From contig NZ_CP031423.1 of assembly GCF_003991875.1 (NCBI RefSeq), forward strand, positions 3,100,001 through 3,164,000: a stretch of 64,000 nucleotides of DNA. Direction: 5' to 3'. The position numbers and the translations under genes are program-made. This document shows positions 1 through 9,500 of the stretch, in pieces. Source of the stretch: Microbacterium lemovicicum (GTDB lineage Bacteria > Actinomycetota > Actinomycetes > Actinomycetales > Microbacteriaceae). The notes below the pieces were generated by a model that was not told where the DNA came from, did not search any database, and worked only from the letters and a program-made list of their open reading frames with translations. The first letter of the stretch is position 1. Every line of letters starts with the position of its first letter.

Positions 1-1
1 G

Positions 2-1678
2 CAGATCGCACGCCTCATCGCCTCCGTGCAGCGCGACGACGGGTACCTCCACACGCCGACCCTCATCGCCGCGCGCAACCACGAGGACACGGCGGCGCTG
101 GCCGACCGCTTCCACTTCGAGACCTACAACCTCGGCCACCTCATCACCGCGGGCGTGCGCCATCACGAGGTCACGGGGTCGGACACGCTGCTGGATGCCG
201 CGATCAAGGCCGCCTCCTTCCTCGAGGACCTCGCGACGAACAAGCCCGTCGAGCTCGCCCGCAGCGCCATCTGCCCCTCGCACTACATGGCGGTGGTGGA
301 GCTCTACCGCGTGACCGGCGACGACCGCTGGCTGCGGCTGGCGGAATCGTTCGTGCGCGTGCGGGACGAGTTCCAGGGCGGCGACGACAACCAGGACCGC
401 CTGCCCGTCCGCGAGCAGACCGCCATCGCCGGGCACGCCGTCCGCGCGAACTACCTGTACGCGGGTCTCGCCGACCTCGTGGCCGAGACCGGCGACGAGG
501 AGCTCACCGCCGTGCTCGAGCGGCTCTGGCGCGACGTCGTCGACACCAAGCTGTACGTCACCGGAGGCGCCGGCGCGCTGTACGACGGCGCCTCGCCCGA
601 CGGCTCCCCCTGGCAGGACCAGATCAGCCGCGTGCACCAGTCGTACGGCCGTGCGTTCCAGCTCCCCCACACCACCGCCCACAACGAGTCGTGCGCCAAC
701 ATCGGGCTCATCCTCTGGGGCGAGCGGATGCTGGCGCTCACGGGCGACGCCGGCTACGCCGACGTCATCGAGCAGGTGGCCGTCAACAGCCTGCTCGCCA
801 GCGTCAGCCTCGCGGGCTCGGAGTACTTCTACACGAACCCGCTCCGTCAGGTGCGCGACCTGCCCTATCCGCTCCGCCGTCCGGGCGACACGGCTCTGCA
901 CCCCGTGCCCGCCCCGCCGCCCTCCGACGAGCGCCTGCGCGAGGGCTACCTCAGCTGCTTCTGCTGCCCGCCCAACATCGCACGCACGCTGGCGCGCTTC
1001 CACGAGCGCGTCGCCGGCGTCGGCGACGACGGCCTCCACCTCCACCAGTACGGCGGGAGCGACGTGCGCGCCGAGCAGGACGGCCGCGTGCTCGCGCTCC
1101 GCGAGGACGGCGACTACCCCTGGGACGGCCGCATCGCCTTCACCGTCACGGAGAGCGCAGGCGGCGGCATGCCTCTGCTGCTGCGCATCCCCGGCTGGTC
1201 GGCAGGCGCCACCCTCACCGTCAACGGAGCGGATGCCGCGGTCAGCGCCCCCGGGACGTACACGCGCATCGACCGGCCGTGGGCCGTGGGCGACGTCGTC
1301 GTCCTCGACCTGCCGATGCCGGTGCGGGTGCTGCGCGCCCACCGGCTGGCCGAGGAGGCCACGAACCAGATCGCCGTGCAGCGCGGCCCCGTCGTGTACT
1401 GCCTCGAGAGCGCCGATCTGCCGGACGGCGTGCGGCTCGAGCAGGCGGCCTGGCGGCGCGGCTCCGCGCTCACGCCGATCGACGCGGAGGTCGCCGGACA
1501 CCGCGTCATCGCGCTCGAGACCGAGCTGGCGATCCTGCCCGCCCCCGATGAGGACGCGCTGTACGGCGACCTCCCCGAGTCGGAGGTGGGGACGGTCGCC
1601 GCGCGGCTGATCCCGTACCACGCGTGGGGCAACCGCGGAGCGGGCGAGATGTCCGTGTGGCTCCCCCTGGTGTGGTGA
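2..1678 (+). CDS. GH127/DUF1680 glycosidase, C-terminal part (5' end outside window)
   Basis: The frame is open through the left edge, so the true start lies outside; about 558 residues are visible. The protein belongs to the DUF1680 / glycoside hydrolase 127 family, whose characterised members are retaining beta-L-arabinofuranosidases with a zinc-bound cysteine nucleophile. Two family signatures are present: HNESCANIG (Glu codon at 686, Cys codon at 692) and CFCCPPNIAR (adjacent Cys codons at 962 and 965), which match the Glu, Cys and Cys-Cys positions of the catalytic zinc site. No signal peptide can be judged. Only 5 nt separate its stop from the RuBisCO-like gene, so the two are probably co-transcribed. 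The substrate is inferred: a plant side-chain furanoside such as L-arabinofuranose or apiose. Confidence 0.88.
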   Translation, partial: QIARLIASVQRDDGYLHTPTLIAARNHEDTAALADRFHFETYNLGHLITAGVRHHEVTGSDTLLDAAIKAASFLEDLATNKPVELARSAICPSHYMAVVELYRVTGDDRWLRLAESFVRVRDEFQGGDDNQDRLPVREQTAIAGHAVRANYLYAGLADLVAETGDEELTAVLERLWRDVVDTKLYVTGGAGALYDGASPDGSPWQDQISRVHQSYGRAFQLPHTTAHNESCANIGLILWGERMLALTGDAGYADVIEQVAVNSLLASVSLAGSEYFYTNPLRQVRDLPYPLRRPGDTALHPVPAPPPSDERLREGYLSCFCCPPNIARTLARFHERVAGVGDDGLHLHQYGGSDVRAEQDGRVLALREDGDYPWDGRIAFTVTESAGGGMPLLLRIPGWSAGATLTVNGADAAVSAPGTYTRIDRPWAVGDVVVLDLPMPVRVLRAHRLAEEATNQIAVQRGPVVYCLESADLPDGVRLEQAAWRRGSALTPIDAEVAGHRVIALETELAILPAPDEDALYGDLPESEVGTVAARLIPYHAWGNRGAGEMSVWLPLVW

Positions 1679-1683
1679 CGACG

Positions 1684-2940
1684 ATGACGACACAGCACGT
1701 GATCGCAACCTACGCGATCGAGACCTCCTTCCCCCTCGCCCAGGCCGCCGAGGTTCTGGCCGGGGAGCAGTCCACCGGCACCTTCGTGCGCGTCGAGCGC
1801 GAGTCCGACGATCTGCGGGCGCGCTTCGCCGCGCAGGTCGAGTCCATCCAGGAGGTGCCCCTCACCGGCTCGTCGGCGCTGCCCGGCTTCATCGGCGATC
1901 CGTCGGCGCGACGCCGCGGCATCCTGCGCCTGCGCTTCCCCCTCGACAACTTCGGTCCTTCGATGCCGAACCTGCTGGCCGCGGTGGCGGGCAACCTGTT
2001 CGAGCTGAAGGAGCTGTCGGCGATCAAGCTGCTCGATCTCGAGCTGCCGTCGGCCTTCGCCGACCGCTACGCCGGTCCGGGCTTCGGCGTCGAGGGCACG
2101 CGCCGCCTCGTGGGGCGGCCCGACGGGGCGATGATCGGCACGATCATCAAGCCGAGCATCGGCCTCGCTCCGTCGGAGCTCGCCGAGGTCGTGGGCGAGC
2201 TCGCCGAGGCGGGCGTCGATTTCATCAAGGACGACGAGCTGCAGGGCAACGGCCCCTCCGCGCCGCTGGCGGAGCGCGTGCGCGCCGTGATGCCCGTGCT
2301 GCACCGGTACGCCGACCGCACCGGGCGGATGCCGATGTACGCCTTCAACATCACCGATGACATCGGGATGCTGGAGGCCAACCACGACCTCGTCGTCAGT
2401 GCCGGCGGCACCTGCGTGATGGCGTGCATCAACCTCGTCGGCCTGTCGGGACTGGAGTTCCTGCGGCGGCACGCCGAGGTGCCGATCCACGGCCATCGCG
2501 CCATGCTCGGGGCCGTGAACCGCTCCGACCAGGTGGGCATAGGGTTCGGAGCGTGGCAGAAGCTCGCGCGCCTGGCCGGCGCCGATCACCTGCACACGAA
2601 CGGCATCAGCAACAAGTTCTACGAGACGGATGAGGAAGTGCTCGCCTCCATCGCCGCGGTGCGCACGCCGCTGCTCGGACTCACGCCCACGGTGCCGGTG
2701 CTGTCCTCCGGCCAGTGGGGCGGGCTCGCGCACGCGACCTACCGCGCGGTCGGCAGCACCGACCTCCTGGTGCTGGCCGGCGGCGGCATCCACGGTCATC
2801 CGGACGGCGCGGCCGCCGGCGTGGCGAGCATGCGCGACGCCTGGCGCTCGGCCGCGTCCGGCGAGTCCGTCGACGACGCCCTCGACCGCTCCGAAGCCCT
2901 CCGCCGGGCCAGGGAGCTGTTCGGGCCGGTGCGTGTCTGA
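1684..2940 (+). CDS. RuBisCO-like protein, probable 3-oxo-isoapionate-4-phosphate-type enzyme
   Basis: A 418-residue RuBisCO large-subunit homologue (form IV). The ATG at 1684 follows the upstream stop closely; an earlier in-frame start at 1624 would lie inside the upstream gene. Active-site motifs are kept: KPSIGL (Lys156), FIKDDE with the carbamylatable Lys182 and metal ligands Asp184/Glu185, HGHR (His271, Arg272), the loop-6-like stretch HTNGISNK and the phosphate-binding GGGIHGHPDG near the C-terminus. In known D-apiose pathways, RuBisCO-like proteins (OiaX decarboxylase, OiaT transcarboxylase/hydrolase) act on 3-oxo-isoapionate 4-phosphate made by a DUF1537 kinase (OiaK). The next gene here is such a kinase, overlapping by 8 nt. 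OiaX versus OiaT cannot be settled by eye; no small subunit is present, so CO2 fixation is unlikely. Confidence 0.88.
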   Translation: MTTQHVIATYAIETSFPLAQAAEVLAGEQSTGTFVRVERESDDLRARFAAQVESIQEVPLTGSSALPGFIGDPSARRRGILRLRFPLDNFGPSMPNLLAAVAGNLFELKELSAIKLLDLELPSAFADRYAGPGFGVEGTRRLVGRPDGAMIGTIIKPSIGLAPSELAEVVGELAEAGVDFIKDDELQGNGPSAPLAERVRAVMPVLHRYADRTGRMPMYAFNITDDIGMLEANHDLVVSAGGTCVMACINLVGLSGLEFLRRHAEVPIHGHRAMLGAVNRSDQVGIGFGAWQKLARLAGADHLHTNGISNKFYETDEEVLASIAAVRTPLLGLTPTVPVLSSGQWGGLAHATYRAVGSTDLLVLAGGGIHGHPDGAAAGVASMRDAWRSAASGESVDDALDRSEALRRARELFGPVRV

Positions 2941-4186
2941 CCTGCGCGTCGCGTTCTACGGCGACGACTTCACCGGCAGCGTCGACGTGCTGCTGCAGTT
3001 CGCACGCCGCGGCTGGACCGGCCGCCTGTTCACCGCGCTGCCCGACGCCGCCACGCTGGCTCGCGCCGCCGCCGAGGCCGACGTCGTGGGTGTGGCCGGC
3101 ATCGCCCGGTCGCTGCCGCCCGCCGAGATGGAGGCCGAGCTGCGCCCGGCGCTGACGGCCCTGGCGGGGCTGCACCCGCACATCGTGCAGTACAAGGCGT
3201 GCTCGACCGCCGACTCGTCTCCGGTCGTCGGCAGCCTCGGCCGCGTGCTCGAGATCGGGCGCGAGGTGCTCGGGCCCCGTGCGGTGCCCATGCTCTTCGC
3301 TCAGCCGGACTTCGGCCGCTTCACCGTCTTCGGCCAGCACTTCGCCGCCGAGGGCGGTGTCGTCCACCGGCTCGACCGCCAGCCCACCATGTCGACGCAC
3401 CCGTCCACGCCCATGACCGAGTCCGACCTGGCGGTGCACCTGTCGCGGCAGACCGTGCTGCCGCTCGCCTCGGTGCCGCTGCCCGCGCTGGCTGGCCTCG
3501 CCGACCGCCTCGGCGACGCCCCCGAGGCCGGCCTCGTGCTGGACGCGCTCACCGACGACGACCTCGCGACGGTCGGTTGGGCGCTGCTGGCCCAGCCGGC
3601 GCCGGTGTTCGCGATCGGCTCGGGCGGTCTGTCGCACGGCATCGCCGCCGCCGAGCCCGGCGACGCCGCCGCGCCCCCGCGGGCGACGGACTCCCGTGGC
3701 CCGGTGCTGGTCGTGTCCGGCAGCCGGTCGGCCCAGACCAGGAGACAGGCGGATGCCGCGGCCGCCGCAGGCTGGCTCGTGCGGCCGCTCGCCCTCGACG
3801 ACCCCGGAGCCTCCCTCGCCGAGGTCATGGCGGCGCTGCGGGCCGGGCGGAGCGTCGTGCTCACCTCGGACGACGCCGACCTCCGCGCGGCCGGGGACCG
3901 GCCGGTGCTGCCCGCGATCGCGGAGGCCGCCGGATCCGTCATCGCCGCCGCCGTCCGTGCCGGGGCGACCCGACGCGTGATCGTCTGCGGCGGCGACACC
4001 TCGAGCCGGGTGATCCGGCTCCTCGGCGTCGAGTCGCTCTCGATCGCCGCCAACCCGTGGGGCAACGTCGTGCTGCTGCGTGCCCACGCCGCGGACTCCG
4101 CGATCGACGGCCTCGAGCTGCTCCTCAAGGGCGGACAGGTCGGCGCAGCCACGCTGTTCTCGGACGTGGCGACGCTCGGAGCCTGA
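2933..4186 (+). CDS. DUF1537 four-carbon/sugar-acid kinase (OiaK-like)
   Basis: A 417-residue member of the DUF1537 (four-carbon acid sugar kinase) family. The GTG at 2933 lies inside the last codons of the RuBisCO-like gene, an 8-nt overlap typical of translational coupling; the protein then reads MSDLRVAFYGDDFTGS, the family's N-terminal signature. The C-terminal nucleotide-binding half has a glycine-rich VCGGDTSSR motif. Family members phosphorylate D-threonate, L-threonate, D-erythronate, 3-oxo-tetronates and, in apiose degradation, 3-oxo-isoapionate. Coupling to a RuBisCO-like protein makes the last substrate most likely. The pathway's dehydrogenase, lactonase and oxidoisomerase are not in the window and would be expected to the left. 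Confidence 0.87.
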   Translation: MSDLRVAFYGDDFTGSVDVLLQFARRGWTGRLFTALPDAATLARAAAEADVVGVAGIARSLPPAEMEAELRPALTALAGLHPHIVQYKACSTADSSPVVGSLGRVLEIGREVLGPRAVPMLFAQPDFGRFTVFGQHFAAEGGVVHRLDRQPTMSTHPSTPMTESDLAVHLSRQTVLPLASVPLPALAGLADRLGDAPEAGLVLDALTDDDLATVGWALLAQPAPVFAIGSGGLSHGIAAAEPGDAAAPPRATDSRGPVLVVSGSRSAQTRRQADAAAAAGWLVRPLALDDPGASLAEVMAALRAGRSVVLTSDDADLRAAGDRPVLPAIAEAAGSVIAAAVRAGATRRVIVCGGDTSSRVIRLLGVESLSIAANPWGNVVLLRAHAADSAIDGLELLLKGGQVGAATLFSDVATLGA

Positions 4187-4344
4187 CGCGCAGGCCCGGC
4201 CACCCCTGTCCTGCGGCCGTGTCGCCGGTGCGCCGCGGGCCTGTCGTCGACGTCCTCCGGCGTTCGTCCGGTCGCTCCGGCGCCGTCCGGGGGTCATGCG
4301 ACGCCGCTCCCCCGCTGCGGGCCCGCCGCGCGTCCGTCCTTGAC

Positions 4345-4350
4345 TAGGGT
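4345..4350 (+). promoter_or_regulatory. leaderless -10 element for the lipoprotein gene
   Basis: TAGGGT lies 7 nt before the ATG at 4358 and is preceded directly by TTGAC. The transcript would begin at or next to the start codon. Confidence 0.5.
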
Positions 4351-4357
4351 GAGGCCC

Positions 4358-5020
4358 ATGAGGCGCGCCGGGACACCTTCCATGACTCTCCGCCGCGGAG
4401 CCGCGGCCGTGCTCGTGACGGCGAGCCTCCTCGCCCTGGCGGCCTGCGCGACACCCGGATCCGTCGGTGGCGCGGTCATGCCCACCGCGGCTGCGTCGTC
4501 CTCCCCGTCTCCCTCCGCGAGCTCCGCGCCGACGCCCGCTCCGGCACCCACCTCCCCCTCGTCGTCGCCCTCGACGACCCCGGCGCCCGAGCCGACCGGC
4601 GATGCCGCCCCGCCCACCGTCGACACGATCGACTGCGACGCCATGCTCGATCCGGCCGTCGACGCCGGCCTGCGCCAGCGCGGCCTCTCACCCGCGGCCA
4701 AGCCGTGGACGCAGTTCGGCTTCACCCCGTCCGGAGCGGCGATCGAATGCCCGTGGGGCCTGCCCGGCGACATGTCGGCGCGCCAGTACTACGCCTGGGC
4801 GGCTCTCGCACCCGGCGAGCGCGATGCCTTCGCGCGGCTGGCCGTGGAGAACGGCTTCGTGCTGGAGGACGGCGCGGAGGGCACGTGGCTGAGCTATCCG
4901 GCGTCGGAGGGCCCCGTCGGCGGCGGCCCGATGGAGCTCTCCGGCATGCTTCTCACGAACGACTTCATCGCGATCTCCGACACCCCGGAGCAGATCCGCG
5001 ACATCGTCTGGACGCGCTGA
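4358..5020 (+). CDS. putative secreted lipoprotein, function unknown
   Basis: A 220-residue protein with a basic N-terminus, a hydrophobic stretch and the lipobox LAAC (lipidated Cys30), so it should be exported and anchored to the outer face of the membrane. Residues from about 45 to 85 form a Ser/Pro/Ala/Thr-rich linker, and the rest is a small globular domain with conserved-looking Cys and Trp residues (DTIDCDAML, IECPWG) and no family I recognise. The ATG at 4358 is chosen because a TAGGGT box sits 7 nt upstream; a second ATG at 4382 would still keep the signal peptide. It is separated from the kinase operon by 171 nt with no visible feature and is probably an independent transcript. Confidence 0.75.
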   Translation: MRRAGTPSMTLRRGAAAVLVTASLLALAACATPGSVGGAVMPTAAASSSPSPSASSAPTPAPAPTSPSSSPSTTPAPEPTGDAAPPTVDTIDCDAMLDPAVDAGLRQRGLSPAAKPWTQFGFTPSGAAIECPWGLPGDMSARQYYAWAALAPGERDAFARLAVENGFVLEDGAEGTWLSYPASEGPVGGGPMELSGMLLTNDFIAISDTPEQIRDIVWTR

Positions 5021-5179
5021 CCGCACGACCGACGCGCACCGTCGGATCGGGCGCCGGCGGCGGCAGCCAGATCATCGCGGCGACCCGACGGCCGAAGCGC
5101 CCGGAGTGCGTCGCGACGGGCACCCCGCCTCGATCATGTGCCCATCGCGTCAGGCCCACGATCGAGGCGAGCCGGGTCC

Positions 5180-6025
5180 TCACAGAGCGGAGCGCAGCAC
5201 CTCCGCCAGCGGGGTGGTCGGGCGCCCGATCAGGTCGCGCAGGTCGCTGCGGTCGTCGTCCAGAGCGCCGGCGGCGACGTTCGCGTCCAGGGTGGTGAGG
5301 AAGCCGACGGTCCCCTCGTCGAGACCGGCGGCCGTGAGGGCGGCGGCGTGATCTCGCGCCGAGAGGTGGGTCACCGCCACCGGCGAGCCCGCGGCATCCG
5401 AGATGGCGGCGGCGAGGTCCTCCGCCGTCCAGGCCGTGTCGCCCGACAGCTCGTAGACCGTGCCCTCATGGCCGGTGCCGGTCAGCACGGCGGCAGCGGC
5501 CTCGGCGAAGTCGATGCGGGAGGCGCTCGCGATGCGGCCGTCGCCCGAGCTGGACAGGAGCACCCCGGCGGCAGCGGCCTGCTGCGCGGACGCGAGCTGG
5601 TTCTCGTGGTACCAGTTGTTGCGCAGGATCGTCGAAGGGATGCCGCTGGCCGCGATGAGCTCTTCGGTCATCTTGTGCTCGCCGGCGAGGAGGAGCTCGC
5701 TCGTGTCGGCGCGCGTGACGCTCGTGTAGATGAGTCGCGAGACGCCCGCGGCGGCGGCCGCGTCGATCACGGCGGCGTGCTGGGGCACGCGGACACCCGG
5801 CACGCTGGCGGAGATCAGCAGGACGGTGTCGACGCCCTGGAGCGCGGGCGCGAGGGTCTCCGGACGGTCGTAGTCGAACTCCACGACCGTGACGGGGAGG
5901 TCCGCGGCGGACGCGGGCGTGCGGGCACCCGCGACGATCTGGTCTGCCGGGACGCCCCGCCGCAGCAGGGAGTCGATGACGAGACGGCCGAGGTGACCGG
6001 TCGCGCCGGTGATGAGCATGGTCAT
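5180..6025 (-). CDS. NmrA-family NAD(P)-binding quinone oxidoreductase (QorB/YtfG-like)
   Basis: A 281-residue atypical short-chain dehydrogenase. It opens with MTMLITGATGHLG, a Rossmann NAD(P)-binding motif, followed by the YTSVTRAD and NNWYHENQ stretches typical of NmrA/QOR2 proteins such as E. coli QorB, which reduces quinones with NADPH. The start has a GGAAGGA ribosome-binding site. The gene is divergent from an HxlR regulator, the same pairing as qorB/ytfH in E. coli and qor2/qorR in Corynebacterium, so it is likely induced by electrophilic or quinone stress through that regulator. It stands alone on its strand, with a 159-nt gap to the convergent lipoprotein gene in which I see no clear terminator. 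Confidence 0.86.
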   Translation of the reverse strand: MTMLITGATGHLGRLVIDSLLRRGVPADQIVAGARTPASAADLPVTVVEFDYDRPETLAPALQGVDTVLLISASVPGVRVPQHAAVIDAAAAAGVSRLIYTSVTRADTSELLLAGEHKMTEELIAASGIPSTILRNNWYHENQLASAQQAAAAGVLLSSSGDGRIASASRIDFAEAAAAVLTGTGHEGTVYELSGDTAWTAEDLAAAISDAAGSPVAVTHLSARDHAAALTAAGLDEGTVGFLTTLDANVAAGALDDDRSDLRDLIGRPTTPLAEVLRSAL

Positions 6026-6092
6026 GAGGAGTCCTTCCGGGACGGTGTGTCAGGTGCAACGGCGCCGATCCGGGTCACCTTCCCTCCCGGGG

Positions 6093-6119
6093 GTACCCAC
6101 CTTCGCGTAAGGTGCGTAC
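6093..6119. promoter_or_regulatory. 27-bp palindromic HxlR operator over a leaderless promoter
   Basis: GTAC-N2-ACCTT-N5-AAGGT-N2-GTAC is symmetric in both arm blocks. Its right arm contains TAAGGT (6108-6113), a -10 box exactly 6 nt before the regulator's ATG at 6120. A bound repressor would block its own promoter and control the divergent quinone reductase. Confidence 0.7.
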
Positions 6120-6509
6120 ATGATGGTGAGTGCGTCGACGGCATCGGGGCTCGACTCCTACGGATTCATGGCGGGCATCCTCCCCTCCGCCTGCCCGTCG
6201 CGGACCGTGCTGGACCACGTGACCAGCAAGTGGGGGGTGCTGATCCTCCTCGCGCTCTCGGCGCAGGACCGGCGGTGGGGCGAGCTGCGACGCACCGTGC
6301 AGGGCGTCAGCGAGAAGATGCTCGCGCAGACGCTGCGCACTCTCGAGGCGGACGGCTTCGTGCAGCGCGATGCGCAGCCGACGATCCCGCCGCGCGTGGA
6401 CTACCGTCTCACTCCGCGCGGGCGCGAGGTCGCCGATCGCCTGCTCCCGCTGATGGAGTGGATCGCCGCAAATGCCGACGCCATCGTCGCCGGGCGGCCT
6501 GCCGGCTGA
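6120..6509 (+). CDS. HxlR-family transcriptional regulator (QorR/YtfH-like)
   Basis: A 129-residue winged-helix protein of the HxlR (DUF24) family. It carries the characteristic ACPSRTVLDHVTSKWG stretch, with the single N-terminal cysteine that acts as a redox sensor in QorR-type members, followed by WGELRRTVQGVSEKML and the RLTPRGRE wing. The ATG at 6120 is selected because TAAGGT lies 6 nt upstream; a second ATG follows at 6123. It is divergent from an NmrA-type quinone reductase and its promoter overlaps a 27-bp palindrome, so it most likely represses both itself and the reductase and is released by thiol oxidation. The redox role is inferred from family and Cys position. Confidence 0.88.
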   Translation: MMVSASTASGLDSYGFMAGILPSACPSRTVLDHVTSKWGVLILLALSAQDRRWGELRRTVQGVSEKMLAQTLRTLEADGFVQRDAQPTIPPRVDYRLTPRGREVADRLLPLMEWIAANADAIVAGRPAG

Positions 6510-6531
6510 CGCACGCGCCCGCCCGTCCCTT

Positions 6532-9500
6532 TCAGGAGACGATCGCGGCGATGCGCACGCTCCACTCCGTGCGCCGGCGGGGTAGGCGGTACTGCTCCGG
6601 CAGGGCGGGGCCGACCGAGGCCGACCCGACCCCCTGCTGCGCGTGATCGATGTTCAGCCACACCCGTCCGGTGTCGCGCAGCTCGTGCGGCTTTCCGGCG
6701 CGGGCGAGGTGGTGCGACGTCCAGCGCCGCGCAGTGAAGTCGAAGAGCGGGCATCCGTCGACGCGTAGCCCGGCATCCTCTCCCCGCAGCTCCAGCCAGC
6801 GTGTTCCCACATGGTTGCCGTTCTCCTGCGGCACGGGATAGGGCGTCTGCAGGGCGTCGACCGATGCGGCGAAGCGGCCGATGCGTGAGCCCTCGAACGA
6901 ATCCGCGTAGGTCTCCCCGGGTCCGCGGCCGAACCAGGCGACCTCGCCCAGCTGCGCGGGCAGCGCGAACAGCAGTCCGAGACGCGGCACGACGATGTCG
7001 CGGTGCATGTACGGGGTGTCGGCCCAGGGCCCGGTGAAGTCGACCTCGGTCTCGAGCAGCAGGCCGTCGCCGTCGGGCGTCCACCGCATCATCCAGTCCA
7101 CGCCGTGCGGGTGGGTGCGCGGAGCGGTGCGGCCGCGCACGACGAGCGATCCGGCATCCTCCGCGACGTCGTCGATGCGGTGCAGCAGGCGGTCCAGCGC
7201 GGTCCTGTGCCACACGGAGGCGAGGTCGTTCGTCTCGCCCTGACCATGGTCGTTCTCGGTGGGCGCCCGGTACAGGTCGAGCGTCGGGCCGTCGATCTCC
7301 AGATCACCGAGCCGCAGCATCCGGCCCGTCGTCCGGTCGAAGATCCCGGGGCCGATCTCGAGCGCTCCGGATGCCGCGCCGCGCGCTCGCCGCGTGCCGG
7401 ACGCGGGCTCGCGAGGCGCGGGCGAGGACCCGTCGAGAACCCGCTGGCCCCACGCCACGACGTGCCCGGCGGGCGCCCAGCGCTCGTCGGACGCGAGCAC
7501 CGCCTCCACGGTCAGCACCGCGTCCGCCGCTGTCGCGTCGATCCTGCCGACATCGACCGGGAGCGCGACCTCGACCGCCTCGCCGGCCGTCAGCACCGGC
7601 ACGTCGAGCACGCCGCGGTCGACGGCCTCGCCCGCGATCTCGCGCGTCCACCGGAAGGTCAGCCCCGTGGCATCCGCGTCCTGCCGCCGGTGGCGGATGC
7701 GCACGACGTCGTCGACGGCGATCTCGAGCGGAGCGTAGGCCTTCGCCAGCTCGACGAGCCCCGGGGTCGGGGTGCGATCGCTGAAGACGAGCCCGTGCAG
7801 GCTGAAGCGCCCGCCGCGCGGCTCGTAGTCGACGTCGTCGCCGTGCATGATCATCGGCTGTCCGTCCGAACCGTCGACGGTGAAGCCGTGGTCGATCCAC
7901 TCCCAGACGAAGCCGCCGCACAGGCGGTCGTGGGCCTCGATGATCCGCTGGTAGTCCTGCAGCGAACCGGGACCGTTGCCCATGGCGTGCGCGTACTCGA
8001 CGAGGAGGAACGGCAGGCTCCGGCGCCGGGCATCGTCGGCGTCGGTGACCGCGATGACCTGGGTCGCGGCATCCGGCTCCCCCTCGACCTCGCGGTCCAC
8101 CTCGTCGTCGAAGACGATCCCGTGCATGCCGAGGCGCCCGCCGCGCGGCTCCTCCCGGCGGCCGATCTGCTCGAGAAGCTCGAGCGAGGGGTACATCAGC
8201 GAGGCGAAGTCGGAGTCGCGGTAGCGCGGATCGCGTTCGTAGAGCACGGGCCGCGACGGGTCGCGGTCATCGAGCCACCGCCGCATGTCGCCGAAGGCGT
8301 CGCCGACCCAGCTCTCGTTCGCCAGCGACCACACGACGATGCTGGGGTGGTTCTTGTCGCGCTCGACCGTGCGGTGCAGGCGGTCCAGGAGCGCGTCGTG
8401 CCAGCGGGCGTCGGCCGGCGGGTTGCCCTCCCAGCCGGCGTAGATGAAGCCGTGCGTCTCGAGGTCGACCTCGAGCACGACCCACAGCCCGTACTCGTCG
8501 CAGAGCCGGAGGAACTCGGGATGCGGCGGGTAGTGGCTCGTGCGGACCGCGTCGATGTTCGCCCGCTTCATGAGCTCGATGTCGCGGATCATCGTCTCCC
8601 GGTCGAGCGTGCGACCGGTGTCGGGGTGGTGCTCATGCCGGTTCACGCCGTGGAAGGTGACCGGGCGCCCGTTCACGCGGAAGACGCCGTCCACGATCTC
8701 CACGCGGCGGAAGCCGACCGCGAGGGCCACGGTCTCGGTGTCGTCCACCGCGTGGCCCTCGGAGCGCAGCGTGCCGCGGTAGAGCCGAGGGCGACGCGCG
8801 CTCCACGGCTCGACGAGGACCGACACCGTCTCACCCGCGGAGATGCGGATGCCGAGCTCGGGGATCTCGACGACGGCCGGGCACGAGGCATCCACGCGCA
8901 GGGTGCCGATGCCGGTCGCGGAGTCGTAGTCGGCGTGCACGAAGTGGTCGTCGATGGCGCCGGCCGGTCGCGCGATCAGCTCGACGTCGCGGAAGATGCC
9001 GGGCAGCCACCACATGTCCTGGTCTTCGAGGTAGGTGCCCGCCGACCACCGGTGCACCCGCACCGCCAGCACGTTGCGGCCCGCGCGGACGGGGGCGTCG
9101 AACTCGAACGGAAGGCGGCTCCCCATCGACCAGCCGAGCTCGGCCCCGTTGAGCCACACCTTCGCGCACGAGTCGACGCCCTGGAACCGGAGCACCGCCC
9201 GTTCGAACCCTGCCGGCACGTCGAAGACCAGCCGGTAGTCGCCGGTCGGATTCTCCGTCGGCACGCGCGGAGGATCGAGCGGGATCGGATAGGCGGTGTT
9301 CGTGTAGAGCGGCCCCTCTTCGGTGCCGCGCATCGAGCGCGCCGGACCGCCGGCGAGAGGCGTGAAGTCCTCGAGCACCCAGTGCGACGGCACGGGCATG
9401 GCGTCCCAGCCGCCGTCGTCGAACCCGTCGCGGATGAAGGCGTCACCCGTTCCGGCGGCCGTCGGCGAGAGCCGGAATCGCCAGGAGCCGTTGAGCGAGA

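Noticed and set aside
1684..2940. A genuine CO2-fixing RuBisCO
   Set aside because: No small subunit, no phosphoribulokinase linked to it, and coupling to a DUF1537 kinase point to a RuBisCO-like catabolic enzyme.
4187..4357. Small gene or RNA between the DUF1537 kinase and the lipoprotein
   Set aside because: Frames here are Arg/Pro-rich shadows with no ribosome-binding site, and no stable hairpin with a terminator-like tail is visible.
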